Below are positions 42,546-52,201 of a DNA stretch of 64,000 nucleotides, piece by piece (within the stretch, counting starts at the first letter, position 1; the number at the start of each line of letters is the position of its first letter). The notes below the pieces were generated by a model. It was not told where the DNA came from. It saw nothing but the letters and a program-made list of their open reading frames with translations, and did no database searches. A program made the translations under genes and the position numbers. Origin of the DNA: Bacteroidota bacterium. Its GTDB lineage: Bacteria > Bacteroidota > Bacteroidia > Chitinophagales > Chitinophagaceae. The stretch covers positions 1 to 64,000 of the forward strand of contig JAFDXL010000009.1 of the NCBI GenBank assembly GCA_018267955.1, in the 5' to 3' direction.

Positions 42546-44909
42546 ATGGGAACATTTAAAAGCAAACTCACTCTTGCACTTAGTGCCTGCCTTGCAACCA
42601 TATCCGTAAATGCACAAATATTATATACTCCCGGCGGCCTTATAGGCAGTGGTGGGCCTGGTGTGGGCATTGGCACCTCCTCACCAAGCGCGCTATTTCA
42701 CGTTTTTAATGGGTGTGTATTATTTAGCGGAGCAACTGGAACCAATACCGTATCTGGGGCTGGTACACGTATGATGTGGATCCCTGATAAAGCTGCTTTT
42801 AGAAGTGGTATGGTCACAAGTTCGCAATGGGATAATGCAAATATTGGGATGTACTCTGCTGCGATAGGAAATAGCACAACTGCATCTGGCGACGGTTCAT
42901 TTGCGGCGAATGTAAGTACAATAGCCTCAGCATCTGGTGCTTTTGCCGCTAATTATCTCACACATGCTAGCAACTCAAATGCAACAGCTTTTGGTGAGTC
43001 CACTAATGCGAGTGGTGTAGCAGCTTTTGCAACAGGTAATACCACTACAGCATCTGGTACATATTCTATAGCCGGAGGAATAAATTCTGTGGCGTCAGGC
43101 GATGCATCGGCAGCGTTTAACAATGGTGCACAGGCTACACAGTATGGTGCTTTTGCCGTAAACAATGCTACAGCTTCAGGTGATAATTCTTTTGCTGCAG
43201 GTCAAGGTATAGCATCCGGGTCCAAGTCTTTAGCGGCTGGTGAACATGCAGAAGCGAGCGGTATAGATGCCGCCGCTTTCGGATATTATTCTCTGGCCTC
43301 CGGACATTCTTCGTTCGCAGCCCTATCAGGTCAGGCAACAGGTAACAATTCTGTTGCAATAGGCGAAGATTGTAGCACTAATGGATTTGATGGATCTATA
43401 GTTTTTTCTGATTTTCAGACTTCCCCTACAGTTAAAAATCTGGCAGCAAATGAATTTAGAGCAAGGGCGGCTGGTGGTTTTGTATTTCACAACGATCAGT
43501 ATATGACAGATCCATATACTATGACCTTCACAAATGGGAATCTTGGTGTAGGAACGATCACACCCGCAGAAAAAGTAGATATTAGTGGTAAATTAAAAAT
43601 TCAAAATATTCCTAATGATAATAGTCTGACAAAAGTATTAGTAAGTAACAATGGTGTCGTCAATTATAGAGATGTGTCATCAATTATGGGTCAGGACTGG
43701 CTGACTTTATCTAACACCACCCCTACATCTATCAATGATGATATCTATAAAAATGGCAAAGTAGGTATTGGCACCAATAGCCCCAATGCACTCTTACATA
43801 TTAAAGATGCTACTTGTAGCGGCGTTGCTAATCTGCGTCTTACACCTAATTCTTCATGCGGAACTCCCGGCGACTTATTGGTGGCAGAAAATCAATCAGG
43901 CGTTACTAAAGTCGTGATCAAGCCAACCGGTAATGTAGGTATCGGAGGCACAACAAATCCTTTAATGCTATTAGATCTTTACCAGGGCGATGCCATTTTT
44001 ACAGGTAGTCCAACCAATTCTTTCCGCTTTCACTATCAATACTGGATACCTAATGGCCAAATGTATTTAGCACCTGCTGATGCTGCCGGTAATCTTACTG
44101 CTACGGGTATTGCAATAGGAACAGATGGCCACGTGGGTATCGGTACCAATAGCGATGCTACTACGGGAAACCTGTTGCAGGTTGCCGGCAATGTTGTGCC
44201 TGATGGCAGTTGTACCCGCGATCTTGGTACAAGTGTTAAAAGGTGGAATAATATATTTCTGTGTAATGCTCCGACTATCATATCTGATGCAAGGCTGAAA
44301 AGTAATGTACGTGATCTGGAATACGGTTTAGATGCAATCAGGCATTTGAGGCCTGTAAGTTATAATTTGAACGATAATCCTGTTTCACAACGTAGCCTTG
44401 GTTTGATCGCACAGGAAACTAAGGAAGTGATTAAGGAGATTGTATATGTTGGCGATGATTCTATGCATACGCATGGTATTCAGTATACAGAATTGATACC
44501 CGTAATTATTAAAGCAATGCAAGAACAAGACAAGTTGATCGCACAAAAAGATGCTAAGATCGCTGAGTTGGAAGACCGTATTGCTCGCCTCGAAGCATTG
44601 ATGACTAAAAATGCAGGTGTTGAAAACATAAGTAGTAGTACTTCTGTTTCAGATGATATGCTGTTTCAGAATACACCTAATCCGTTCAACGGCAGTACGG
44701 AAATTCGTTATCATCTTACCCACACTTTTACCACCGCCGATATCATGATCTTTGATATGAATGGTAGGAAACTAATGAGTGTGCCGGTAAAGAACCAGGA
44801 AGGACAGGTAACTGTATCGGGTTCAGAACTGGCTCCGGGTATGTATATCTACAGCCTGCTTATCGACGGGCAGGAGGCTGCTTCAAAACGCATGATTGTT
44901 GCTAAATAA
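42546..44909 (+). CDS. Trimeric-autotransporter-like head, S74 chaperone and T9SS sorting domain in one protein
   Basis: A 787-residue protein. Signal peptide (about 1-23, ending VNAQI). Residues about 95-290 are YadA-head-like repeats of about 14 residues (GNSTTASGDGSFAA pattern). Residues about 320-575 hold GVGTITPAEKVDISG-type and VGIGTNS stalk motifs. Residues 580-680 are a phage-tail-fibre S74 intramolecular chaperone: the Ser580-Lys585 pair in SDARLK matches the autoproteolysis dyad. A coiled coil (about 655-690) follows. The last 75 residues are a T9SS sorting domain (FQNTPNPFNGSTEIRY, ELAPGMYIYSL). No phage genes surround it, so it is a cell-surface fibre, not a prophage remnant. Confidence 0.85.
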   Translation: MGTFKSKLTLALSACLATISVNAQILYTPGGLIGSGGPGVGIGTSSPSALFHVFNGCVLFSGATGTNTVSGAGTRMMWIPDKAAFRSGMVTSSQWDNANIGMYSAAIGNSTTASGDGSFAANVSTIASASGAFAANYLTHASNSNATAFGESTNASGVAAFATGNTTTASGTYSIAGGINSVASGDASAAFNNGAQATQYGAFAVNNATASGDNSFAAGQGIASGSKSLAAGEHAEASGIDAAAFGYYSLASGHSSFAALSGQATGNNSVAIGEDCSTNGFDGSIVFSDFQTSPTVKNLAANEFRARAAGGFVFHNDQYMTDPYTMTFTNGNLGVGTITPAEKVDISGKLKIQNIPNDNSLTKVLVSNNGVVNYRDVSSIMGQDWLTLSNTTPTSINDDIYKNGKVGIGTNSPNALLHIKDATCSGVANLRLTPNSSCGTPGDLLVAENQSGVTKVVIKPTGNVGIGGTTNPLMLLDLYQGDAIFTGSPTNSFRFHYQYWIPNGQMYLAPADAAGNLTATGIAIGTDGHVGIGTNSDATTGNLLQVAGNVVPDGSCTRDLGTSVKRWNNIFLCNAPTIISDARLKSNVRDLEYGLDAIRHLRPVSYNLNDNPVSQRSLGLIAQETKEVIKEIVYVGDDSMHTHGIQYTELIPVIIKAMQEQDKLIAQKDAKIAELEDRIARLEALMTKNAGVENISSSTSVSDDMLFQNTPNPFNGSTEIRYHLTHTFTTADIMIFDMNGRKLMSVPVKNQEGQVTVSGSELAPGMYIYSLLIDGQEAASKRMIVAK

Positions 44910-44925
44910 TGTGTGATATTAGGTG

Positions 44926-44965
44926 ATAAAGCAAAGGCACAACAACTGTTGTGCCTTTGCTTTAT
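44926..44965 (+). terminator. Strong terminator after the fibre gene
   Basis: A 19-bp perfect stem (44926-44944 with 44947-44965) with a core of GCAAAGGCACAACA and complement; only AC remains unpaired, so one inner pair must open to make the loop. A T run follows at 44971. Confidence 0.8.
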
Positions 44966-44970
44966 AAAGC

Positions 44971-45014
44971 TTTTTTTGTTCCCGGATTATAATTATAATC
45001 CGGGAACAAAAAAA
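44971..45014. repeat. 44-bp perfect palindrome
   Basis: T7 then GTTCCCGGATTATAA (44971-44992) and its exact complement (44993-45014, ending in A7). There is no loop. It reads as a bidirectional terminator, but comes just after another terminator, and the next gene (45116) has its own start, so a second role is possible. Confidence 0.7.
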
Positions 45015-45115
45015 CTGATACCACCGAGCGCTACCGTCGCTATTTGCCCGCAAATTGTCGCATCATACATCCATTGGCATGAAATCTTACATCGATCTTT
45101 GTAAAAAAATATTTT

Positions 45116-45565
45116 ATGGCAAACAATAGCGTTTCTCTTCATAGAGTTATCAAAGCATCCCCCGAAAAAGTATATCGTGCATTTACAGAGCCTCTGGCCA
45201 TCGCATCCTGGCTGCCGCCTTATGGCTTCCTCTGCACTGTACACGAAATGAACCCGCAGGTAGGTGGCACTTTCCGCATGTCATTTCACAATTTTTCTAC
45301 AGGCAATGGCCATTCCTTCGGCGGAAAATACATCGACCTCAGGCCAAATGAATTTTTACAGTACACAGATACATTTGAGGATCCAAACATGCTCGGCGAA
45401 ATGCGTACTACCATATGGCTGGAGAAAACTTCTGTAGGTACGGAAATGAAAGTGTTGCAGGAAGGTATACCATCCGTTATACCGGTGGAGATGTGCTATC
45501 TAGGCTGGCAGGAATCACTGGAAAAGCTCATCAAACTGGTAGAACCTAATATACCGGATGCTTAA
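45116..45565 (+). CDS. SRPBCC domain protein (third copy)
   Basis: A 149-residue AHSA1-type protein (SLHRVIKASPEKVYRAFTEP, WLPPYGFLCTVHEMN, FHNFSTGNGHSFGG). It has no adjacent ArsR gene, unlike the two other copies in this window. It is convergent with the Lon-type gene; a bidirectional terminator lies at 45584-45627. Confidence 0.87.
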   Translation: MANNSVSLHRVIKASPEKVYRAFTEPLAIASWLPPYGFLCTVHEMNPQVGGTFRMSFHNFSTGNGHSFGGKYIDLRPNEFLQYTDTFEDPNMLGEMRTTIWLEKTSVGTEMKVLQEGIPSVIPVEMCYLGWQESLEKLIKLVEPNIPDA

Positions 45566-45583
45566 TATTTTTTGCGACTCTTT

Positions 45584-45627
45584 AATCAATAATCGGGCAG
45601 CTGTACATAGCAGCCCGATTATTGATT
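45584..45627. terminator. Bidirectional terminator
   Basis: A 15-bp perfect stem (45584-45598 with 45613-45627), GGGC/GCCC at the loop side and A/T outward, between convergent genes. Confidence 0.8.
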
Positions 45628-45644
45628 TTCTTTTCAAAACAGCC

Positions 45645-48068
45645 TTAAGCACTCAATCCATTTTCCAATAAGCCTTCACTGGCAGCAAAGGCCTTCATTT
45701 TTTCTGCGTATAGGCTCAATGCGTTGTTTACATACCAGAATACAGTACCGTCTTCCCAAATGCTGCCTGCTTTTACACCCGTCAATATTTCTATTCCGTC
45801 CTCAATTTTATCTACCGCCCATATTTTGAATTGGTTGTTTTTGATCGCATCGGCAATTTCTTCCTTCAGCATCAGGTTTCTTACGTTTGCTGCCGGTATC
45901 ATCACGCCTTGTTCGCCATTCAATCCTATATGCTTGCAGATCTCAAAATAACCTTCTATTTTTTCATTAACACCACCTATAGGTTGTATCATGCCTTTTT
46001 GGTTTACAGAGCCGGTTACTGCTATGCCTTGTTTTATAGGCAGGCTGGCAAGCGATGATAATATGGCATACAACTCTGTGCTCGATGCGCTGTCTCCCTC
46101 TACTTCCGAATAGCTTTGTTCAAATACTAGCCTTGCTGCCAGGCTTATAGGTTTATCCTGCAAAAATTTCGATGTCAGGTAACCTGTTAGTATCAGCACA
46201 CCCTTGGTATGTATTGGGCCGCTTAGTTCTGCCTCTCGTTCTATGGTGATCACACCTTCTTTACCCATGCCTGTAGTGCAGGTAATGCGGGTGGGGATGC
46301 CAAAAGAAATATCACCGATACCAAGAACCGACAGTCCGTTTATCTGCCCGATAATTTCACCGCTGGTATCAATGAATATTTCATGCGTGGTGATCATCTC
46401 ATTTATTTTCTCCTGTATCAGGCTCGATCTGTATATCTTTTCTTCTATCGCATTGGCAATGTGTTGGGCAGTAAGCTTTGCTGATTGTTCCTGCGCCGCA
46501 TAAAAGCTGGCTTCCCTTATAATATCAGCTATGGCGCCAAAGCAGGTGCTCAGTTTATTTTGCTCATCGGCCAGCCTCGATCCGTATTCTACGATTTTGG
46601 CTACAGCAGTGTTATCTGCCGGTGGGAGGCTTTCTTTATTGCATAATGACTGAATGAACTCGTTATAATCCTTTATGGTATCAACCGTGCGAGGCATCTG
46701 GCTGTCAAAATCTGCCTTTACTTTAAATAGCTCGCGAAAATCATTATCATATTGATAGAGCAATTGGTAAAACATAGCATTGCCTATTAATATTACCTTC
46801 AGGTTTAATGGTATAGGCTCCGGCTTTAAAGATCTTGTAGTAAGATAGCCGAGCTGGTCTGTAGCTTCTTCTATGGCAATCTCCCTGTTTTTCAGTGCGC
46901 GTTTCAGGCAGTCCCAGGCAAAGTAGTTATTTAGTAGCTCTTCTATCCTGATGATGAGGTAACCTCCGTTTGCAGTATGCAACGCGCCGTTTCTTATCAT
47001 CGTGAAGTCAGAGATAAGTGTACCCATGTAAGATTCCTTTTCAACTCTTCCCAACAGGTTATTGTAGGTTGAATTTCGTTCTATGATAACCGGTGCGCCG
47101 TTCGTGTCGGTATTATCTACCAGCACGGTTACTTCATATCTTTTTAATAGCTGGTTATCATTGTTCAGACTTGGTTTTATTTCCTGCTTAATGAATTCTG
47201 GCAGGTTGTTCATAATGTCTTCCTTCAGCAACTGCAGGTATTTGATCACAGAAGCTATCTGCTTGTATTTCTCCGTTAGCTCGCCTATCAGGTTGCCAAT
47301 AGCATATTCTGCTACTTCCCGTGCAAGGTTATCAAGGCGCTCGGCCATCGCTTTTTCCAGCTTTCGTACTTCCCTCAGGCTCGCGCTTATGAGCTCCTGC
47401 AGCCAGTCTTGTTTTTTATTCAGCTCATCTATCTCCGCTTCCGTCATGCTGTTGATCTCTTCGTCTGTCAGGGGCTTGTTATCTTTTGCAGGTATGGTAA
47501 TGATGGTTGTCGGCGTTTGCTTTACCAGGAACGAGTTTTTTGTCGCTTCTTCATTTATTTTCCCCAGTATTTCGGTTTGCTGCTCATCTAAAGAGCCTAC
47601 CAGTTGTTGCCTTTTATTGGCATATTCTTCGCTCTCAAATGCTTTTATCAGGGCATGATACATATCCTGTATCAGGCTTTTCATTTCCTTTTTAAACTGC
47701 AGTGCCGTACCTGCAGGAAGGCTCAATGTCTGCGGTCTGTAGGGGTCTTTGAAGTTATTTACATAGCACCAGTCAGCAGGTATGGATTCCTTAGCGGCTT
47801 GTTTTTCTACAAAGTTTTTAACGGCAGTCAGTTTGCCCGTTCCCTCGGGCCCGGATACATATATGTTAAACCCTTGCGACTTAATGCTTAAACCAAGGGT
47901 CAGTGCTTTGATAGCTCTTTTTTGTCCTATCAATACTTTTTCTGATAAAACCTCTGTGATATTATCAATGTCAACTGTTTGGGGGTCACACACATTCCTT
48001 ACATTCTCTGCTGTCAATAGCTGTTGCATATAGTCGTTTACGGATTTCGTTGTAAAGAAATCATCCAT
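45645..48068 (-). CDS. Lon-like ATP-dependent protease (LonC/YcbZ type)
   Basis: An 807-residue protein starting at ATG 48068 (the frame runs to a TTG at 48077). P-loop GPEGTGKLT is at 73-81. A long helical insertion (about 115-310) sits inside the ATPase region, as in AAA_32 proteins. The C-terminal Lon protease domain has Ser660 (GDSAS) and Lys703 (GGVNEK), 43 residues apart as in Lon. The N-terminal Lon substrate domain is absent. It degrades proteins; substrates unknown. It is divergent from a GNAT gene. Confidence 0.9.
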   Translation of the reverse strand: MDDFFTTKSVNDYMQQLLTAENVRNVCDPQTVDIDNITEVLSEKVLIGQKRAIKALTLGLSIKSQGFNIYVSGPEGTGKLTAVKNFVEKQAAKESIPADWCYVNNFKDPYRPQTLSLPAGTALQFKKEMKSLIQDMYHALIKAFESEEYANKRQQLVGSLDEQQTEILGKINEEATKNSFLVKQTPTTIITIPAKDNKPLTDEEINSMTEAEIDELNKKQDWLQELISASLREVRKLEKAMAERLDNLAREVAEYAIGNLIGELTEKYKQIASVIKYLQLLKEDIMNNLPEFIKQEIKPSLNNDNQLLKRYEVTVLVDNTDTNGAPVIIERNSTYNNLLGRVEKESYMGTLISDFTMIRNGALHTANGGYLIIRIEELLNNYFAWDCLKRALKNREIAIEEATDQLGYLTTRSLKPEPIPLNLKVILIGNAMFYQLLYQYDNDFRELFKVKADFDSQMPRTVDTIKDYNEFIQSLCNKESLPPADNTAVAKIVEYGSRLADEQNKLSTCFGAIADIIREASFYAAQEQSAKLTAQHIANAIEEKIYRSSLIQEKINEMITTHEIFIDTSGEIIGQINGLSVLGIGDISFGIPTRITCTTGMGKEGVITIEREAELSGPIHTKGVLILTGYLTSKFLQDKPISLAARLVFEQSYSEVEGDSASSTELYAILSSLASLPIKQGIAVTGSVNQKGMIQPIGGVNEKIEGYFEICKHIGLNGEQGVMIPAANVRNLMLKEEIADAIKNNQFKIWAVDKIEDGIEILTGVKAGSIWEDGTVFWYVNNALSLYAEKMKAFAASEGLLENGLSA

Positions 48069-48201
48069 TCTGCTCAAATATGCTGACCGCTATTATACCA
48101 AAAGCTGATATCTGTCAATTGTAGAAGGATTGGATCGAAACTTGATCAATTGTATACCACGCGACAATCATCTGGCTATGGTTTGTTGATATTTGCCTTA
48201 T

Positions 48202-48714
48202 ATGCTCAGTACCTGGGTAGGGACAATAGAAGATTTGCAGGCGCTTCAGCAGCTTGCCATAACAACCTATACAGATACGTTTGGTGAATATTATACCCCT
48301 GGTGAGCTAAAAGAATATCTTGATGATACCTACGGATCAGCAAAGCTACAGGGGGAATTTGCCGAACCCTTCTCCAAACCATTGCTCGCATTCGATGATA
48401 ATAAACTGGCAGGCTTCCTGCGGTTACGTAAAAATCAAATTGTAGAGAAACACGTAGGTGCTGACAACCTCGAGATACATCAGTTATACGTTCATCGAAA
48501 TTATCATGGCGCAGGCGTTTCTATGCTGCTTATGGAAGAAGCCGTAAAATATGCAGTCGAGCAGGGATACAGCATGATATGGCTCAGTGTATGGGAGCAT
48601 AACACCCGTGCACAGCGATTCTATTCCAAATGTGACTTTGAAGTTTTCGACAAGTATAATTATATGGCCGGCAATGAACCACAGGTAGATTTGCTGATGA
48701 AAAGGAAGTTGTAA
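48202..48714 (+). CDS. GNAT family N-acetyltransferase
   Basis: A 170-residue enzyme from ATG 48202 (a TTG at 48193 is in frame). The acetyl-CoA-binding region is LEIHQLYVHRNYHGAGVSMLLMEEA, with the fold ending MIWLSVWEHNTRAQRFYSKCDFE; this is the RimI/YkkB-like subgroup. Substrate unknown. A DUF2200 gene follows closely. Confidence 0.87.
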   Translation: MLSTWVGTIEDLQALQQLAITTYTDTFGEYYTPGELKEYLDDTYGSAKLQGEFAEPFSKPLLAFDDNKLAGFLRLRKNQIVEKHVGADNLEIHQLYVHRNYHGAGVSMLLMEEAVKYAVEQGYSMIWLSVWEHNTRAQRFYSKCDFEVFDKYNYMAGNEPQVDLLMKRKL

Positions 48715-48742
48715 ATTCATGCAACGAAAACTACAGCCCCAC

Positions 48743-49093
48743 ATGGACAATACAAGAGTGTACCGGATGACCTTTGCTAGCGTCTATCCATTATTGGTGA
48801 AAAAAGCAGAAAAAAAGGGTCGCACAAAAGAAGAGGTAGACACTGTTATCTGTTGGCTTACCGGCTACAATCAGCAGTCTTTGCAACAGCAGCTCGATGA
48901 TAAAGTAGATTATAAAACCTTTTTTGATAATGCACCTCAGCTTCATCCTAATGCTGTGAAGATCACAGGCGTCATCTGCGGACACCGGATAGAGGAGATC
49001 GAAGACCCTTTGATGCAAAAGATACGTTACCTGGATAAACTGGTGGACGAGTTGGCCAAAGGGAGGGCAATAGAAAAGATATTGCGGAAATAA
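48743..49093 (+). CDS. DUF2200 domain protein
   Basis: A 116-residue protein from ATG 48743; the frame also contains ATG 48719, but MDNTRVYRMTFASVYPLLV is the family N-terminus. KAEKKGRTKEEVDTVICWLTGY is the characteristic central motif. Function unknown. It lies 28 bp after the GNAT stop. Confidence 0.87.
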   Translation: MDNTRVYRMTFASVYPLLVKKAEKKGRTKEEVDTVICWLTGYNQQSLQQQLDDKVDYKTFFDNAPQLHPNAVKITGVICGHRIEEIEDPLMQKIRYLDKLVDELAKGRAIEKILRK

Positions 49094-49165
49094 AAAATCT
49101 TACCCCTTACCTCAATCTGCGAATGTACGTTAGGGGCATTGTTTTTGCGCTGGTATCGTCGTCTT

Positions 49166-51622
49166 ATGGAAAAAACAAGGATAAACCTCGACATATTACT
49201 ACCCGAAGTGCCGGATGAGCGCGATGCCTGCGTAGCCCGCATCATTCATTCACTGCAACGTAAAAAGGGGATAGATACAGTGCATATCGTTCCCGCGAAT
49301 GCGGATAAACAGGCGCAGTTATGTTTTCATTACGATCCTGGTGTTATTTCGGTAACAGAGGTAGAAGCGCTCGCGAGGGAGGCAGGTGCGAAGCTTACGG
49401 AGCATTACGGGCATCTTCTTTTTGATGTTTCCGGCATCCGCCACGTAAGGCACGCACGTATTATCGAAAACGCGTTAAAACACCTACCGGGAATTATATC
49501 TGCTTCCGTATCGGCAAGTGGTTTTATCAGTATAGAATACGAAAAGGAAAAGCTATCACCGGGGCAGGTACGGCAAAGCATAAAAAAATCCGGACTAAAA
49601 ATAAATGAAACAGCCGGTGTTCAGCAAAATGAAGAAGCAGGCCACGCAGAACATGATCACGAGGGACATGATCACGACCACTCACACGGTGGCATATTCG
49701 GCGAAAAAACAGAGCTCATCTTCGCTATCATTTCCGGCGCGTTCCTTGGGGTTGGCTTTGGGCTCTCATTTGTTACCGGTATCGCTGCCTGGGTTCCCAT
49801 TGCATTCTATTTAGGTGCCTATTTCTTTGGTGGTTTTTTTACCACTAAAGAGGCTATTGCTGCCATAAGTAAGGGCGATTTTGAAATAGATTTCCTGATG
49901 CTGGTGGCTGCCGTCGGCGCTGCAGTTCTTGGACAGTGGGCCGAAGGTGCACTGCTTTTATTCCTGTTCAGCATTGGGCATTCACTGGAGCACTATGCTA
50001 TGGAGAAGGCAAAGAAATCAATTGCAGCTTTAACAGACCTGGCGCCAAAAACTGCTTTGCTCAAACAGGATGGATCTTTAAAGGAAGTAAATATCTCGGA
50101 CCTGAAGGCTGGCGATGTTATTGTAGTAAAACCCAATTCTAAAATTGCTGCAGATGGTATCATCATCAAAGGTAATAGCAGTGTCAACCAGGCACCTATT
50201 ACCGGCGAAAGTGTGCCTGTTGATAAAAACGCTGTCGATGATCCCGGTATCGATGTTTCGCGGGCAGATACTTTAGATCCAGCTTACAAAGTGTTTGCAG
50301 GCTCTATTAACGGGGCAGAAGCATTGGAGATAAAAGTCAGTAAGGTAGCTGCCAATTCCACCATCGCACGGCTCATTAAATTGGTCAACGAAGCGCAGAC
50401 CCAAAAATCTCCTACTCAGAATTTCACAGACAGGTTAGAAAAATATTATGTGCCATCCGTGCTTGTACTGGTGGGCTTGCTGCTGTTTGCCTTCGTGGTC
50501 ATTGATGAGCCATTCAGCGCCAGCTTTTACAGGGCAATGGCGGTATTGGTAGCTGCCAGCCCCTGTGCATTGGCAATTGCTACACCCAGCGCTGTGCTCA
50601 GTGGTGTAGCAAGAGCGGCACGGGGTGGGGTGCTGGTAAAGGGAGGTAAGCCATTGGAAGAATTAGGTACGCTTACAGCTATCGCGTTTGATAAAACAGG
50701 TACGCTTACAGAAGGTAAGCCAAAGCTTACTGGTGCATATCCTTTAAATGGCTTGTCCGAAGCCCAATTGCTGGAAATTGCCATCGCGGTAGAAAAGTTA
50801 AGCGATCACCCTCTTGCTGCTGCCATTGTAAAAGGAGGATTAACAAAGATCAATAAAGATGTGCCGCTGGCTAACAAGGCACAGGCTATCAACGGCCGGG
50901 GAATAAAGGCTGATTACAACAGCACTGAAGTACTGATAGGCAACAAAGAACTGTTTGAAGATGGCGGGAACCCATTGCCCGGCGATATCAAAAAGCAGGT
51001 GGAGGATTTGGAACGGGAGGGAAATACCACGATGCTGGTGCAGCAGGATAATATCCTCATTGGGATCCTTACCCTTATGGATATACCGCGCGATGATGCA
51101 CGTGATACGCTATCACAATTGCAGCAACTCGGCGTGCGGAAAATGATCATGCTTACGGGAGATAATCAGAAGGTTGCCGAAGCAATTGCAAAGGAGATCG
51201 GTATTACACAGGCAATGGGCAGCTTAATGCCGGAGCAGAAGGTAGATGCTATTGATACTTTGAAACAAAAAGAGAAGAAAGTAGCAATGGTGGGCGATGG
51301 CGTAAATGATGCGCCGGCTATGGCGCGTAGTACTGTGGGCATTGCTATGGGGGCTGCCGGTAGTGATGTGGCGTTGGAAACTGCCGATATTGCTTTGATG
51401 GCCGATAAGCTAAGCAATTTGCCGTTTGCCATCGGGCTCAGCAAAAAGGCAAGTCGCATTATAAGGCAAAACCTAGTTATCAGCCTGGGTATGGTGATAA
51501 TATTAATACCGCTTACTATTGCCGGTATAGCACACATTGGCCCCGCGGTAATCGGGCACGAGGGCTCCACGCTGGTGGTGGTTTTCAATGCATTACGGCT
51601 CCTTGGTTATAAAAAGAAATAA
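49166..51622 (+). CDS. P1B-type metal-transporting ATPase (P1B-4 signature)
   Basis: An 818-residue pump from ATG 49166; the frame begins at a TTG at 49139. The N-terminal 150 residues hold two HMA-like folds without any CxxC, followed by a His-rich linker at 160-174 with 7 His. Membrane metal motif SPC is at 465-467 (CPx position), the phosphorylated Asp509 is in DKTGT, and the last span has HEGST at 798-802. SPC plus HEGxT is the P1B-4 (Co/Ni/Fe/Zn efflux) signature. It exports metal to the periplasm. No metalloregulator is adjacent. Confidence 0.92.
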   Translation: MEKTRINLDILLPEVPDERDACVARIIHSLQRKKGIDTVHIVPANADKQAQLCFHYDPGVISVTEVEALAREAGAKLTEHYGHLLFDVSGIRHVRHARIIENALKHLPGIISASVSASGFISIEYEKEKLSPGQVRQSIKKSGLKINETAGVQQNEEAGHAEHDHEGHDHDHSHGGIFGEKTELIFAIISGAFLGVGFGLSFVTGIAAWVPIAFYLGAYFFGGFFTTKEAIAAISKGDFEIDFLMLVAAVGAAVLGQWAEGALLLFLFSIGHSLEHYAMEKAKKSIAALTDLAPKTALLKQDGSLKEVNISDLKAGDVIVVKPNSKIAADGIIIKGNSSVNQAPITGESVPVDKNAVDDPGIDVSRADTLDPAYKVFAGSINGAEALEIKVSKVAANSTIARLIKLVNEAQTQKSPTQNFTDRLEKYYVPSVLVLVGLLLFAFVVIDEPFSASFYRAMAVLVAASPCALAIATPSAVLSGVARAARGGVLVKGGKPLEELGTLTAIAFDKTGTLTEGKPKLTGAYPLNGLSEAQLLEIAIAVEKLSDHPLAAAIVKGGLTKINKDVPLANKAQAINGRGIKADYNSTEVLIGNKELFEDGGNPLPGDIKKQVEDLEREGNTTMLVQQDNILIGILTLMDIPRDDARDTLSQLQQLGVRKMIMLTGDNQKVAEAIAKEIGITQAMGSLMPEQKVDAIDTLKQKEKKVAMVGDGVNDAPAMARSTVGIAMGAAGSDVALETADIALMADKLSNLPFAIGLSKKASRIIRQNLVISLGMVIILIPLTIAGIAHIGPAVIGHEGSTLVVVFNALRLLGYKKK

Positions 51623-51718
51623 GTTCTTATTTCATCCTTTGCAGCATGTGCTTCATTTCTTCTGTTTTAAACAGTTATTTCAGCGATATTTATAGTCACA
51701 TACCAATGTATAATAGCC

Positions 51719-52144
51719 ATGACCACTCCACACAACCTCGATCGCTTCCTAAACGCACAGCAAGGCATATATGATACTGCCCTTGCGGAGATAAAGAATG
51801 GCAGGAAAGCCAGCCATTGGATGTGGTTTATCTTCCCGCAGATAAAAGGCCTCGGTCATAGCGATACCGCAAAATTTTACGCTATTAAAGGCAAAGAAGA
51901 AGCACAGGAATATTTAATCCATCCGATACTTGGGCAGCGGCTCATTGATATCAGCGAAGAACTGTTGCAACTACATAGCACTGACGCTGTACAAATATTC
52001 GGAAATATCGATGCTATAAAGTTGAAATCCTCCATGACCTTATTCTCCTTATTGCCCAATACCAACCCCGTCTTTCAAAAAGTATTGGATAAGTTCTTCC
52101 ACGGAGAAAAAGACGACAGGACAATAGGGATCGTAACAGCTTGA
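51719..52144 (+). CDS. DUF1810 domain protein
   Basis: A 141-residue soluble protein: LDRFLNAQQGIYDTALAEIKNGRKASHWMWFIFPQ is the DUF1810 signature region (abridged here), with PNTNPVFQKVLDKFF near the end. Function unknown; recent work links members to ADP-ribose chemistry, which I have not verified here. It stands alone with its own start ATG 51719. Confidence 0.85.
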   Translation: MTTPHNLDRFLNAQQGIYDTALAEIKNGRKASHWMWFIFPQIKGLGHSDTAKFYAIKGKEEAQEYLIHPILGQRLIDISEELLQLHSTDAVQIFGNIDAIKLKSSMTLFSLLPNTNPVFQKVLDKFFHGEKDDRTIGIVTA

Positions 52145-52201
52145 GCTTTTCAAGAAAATTGGCGAGATTTGAAGGACTGCTAAACAGCCTTATATATTTC
52201 T

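Noticed and set aside
42840-43400. Tandem DNA repeat
   Set aside because: The repeats are at protein level (YadA-head-like); the nucleotide copies are too diverged for a DNA repeat or CRISPR.
42546-44909. Prophage tail-fibre gene
   Set aside because: Although it has an S74 chaperone, it also has a signal peptide and a T9SS sorting domain, and no phage genes lie around it.
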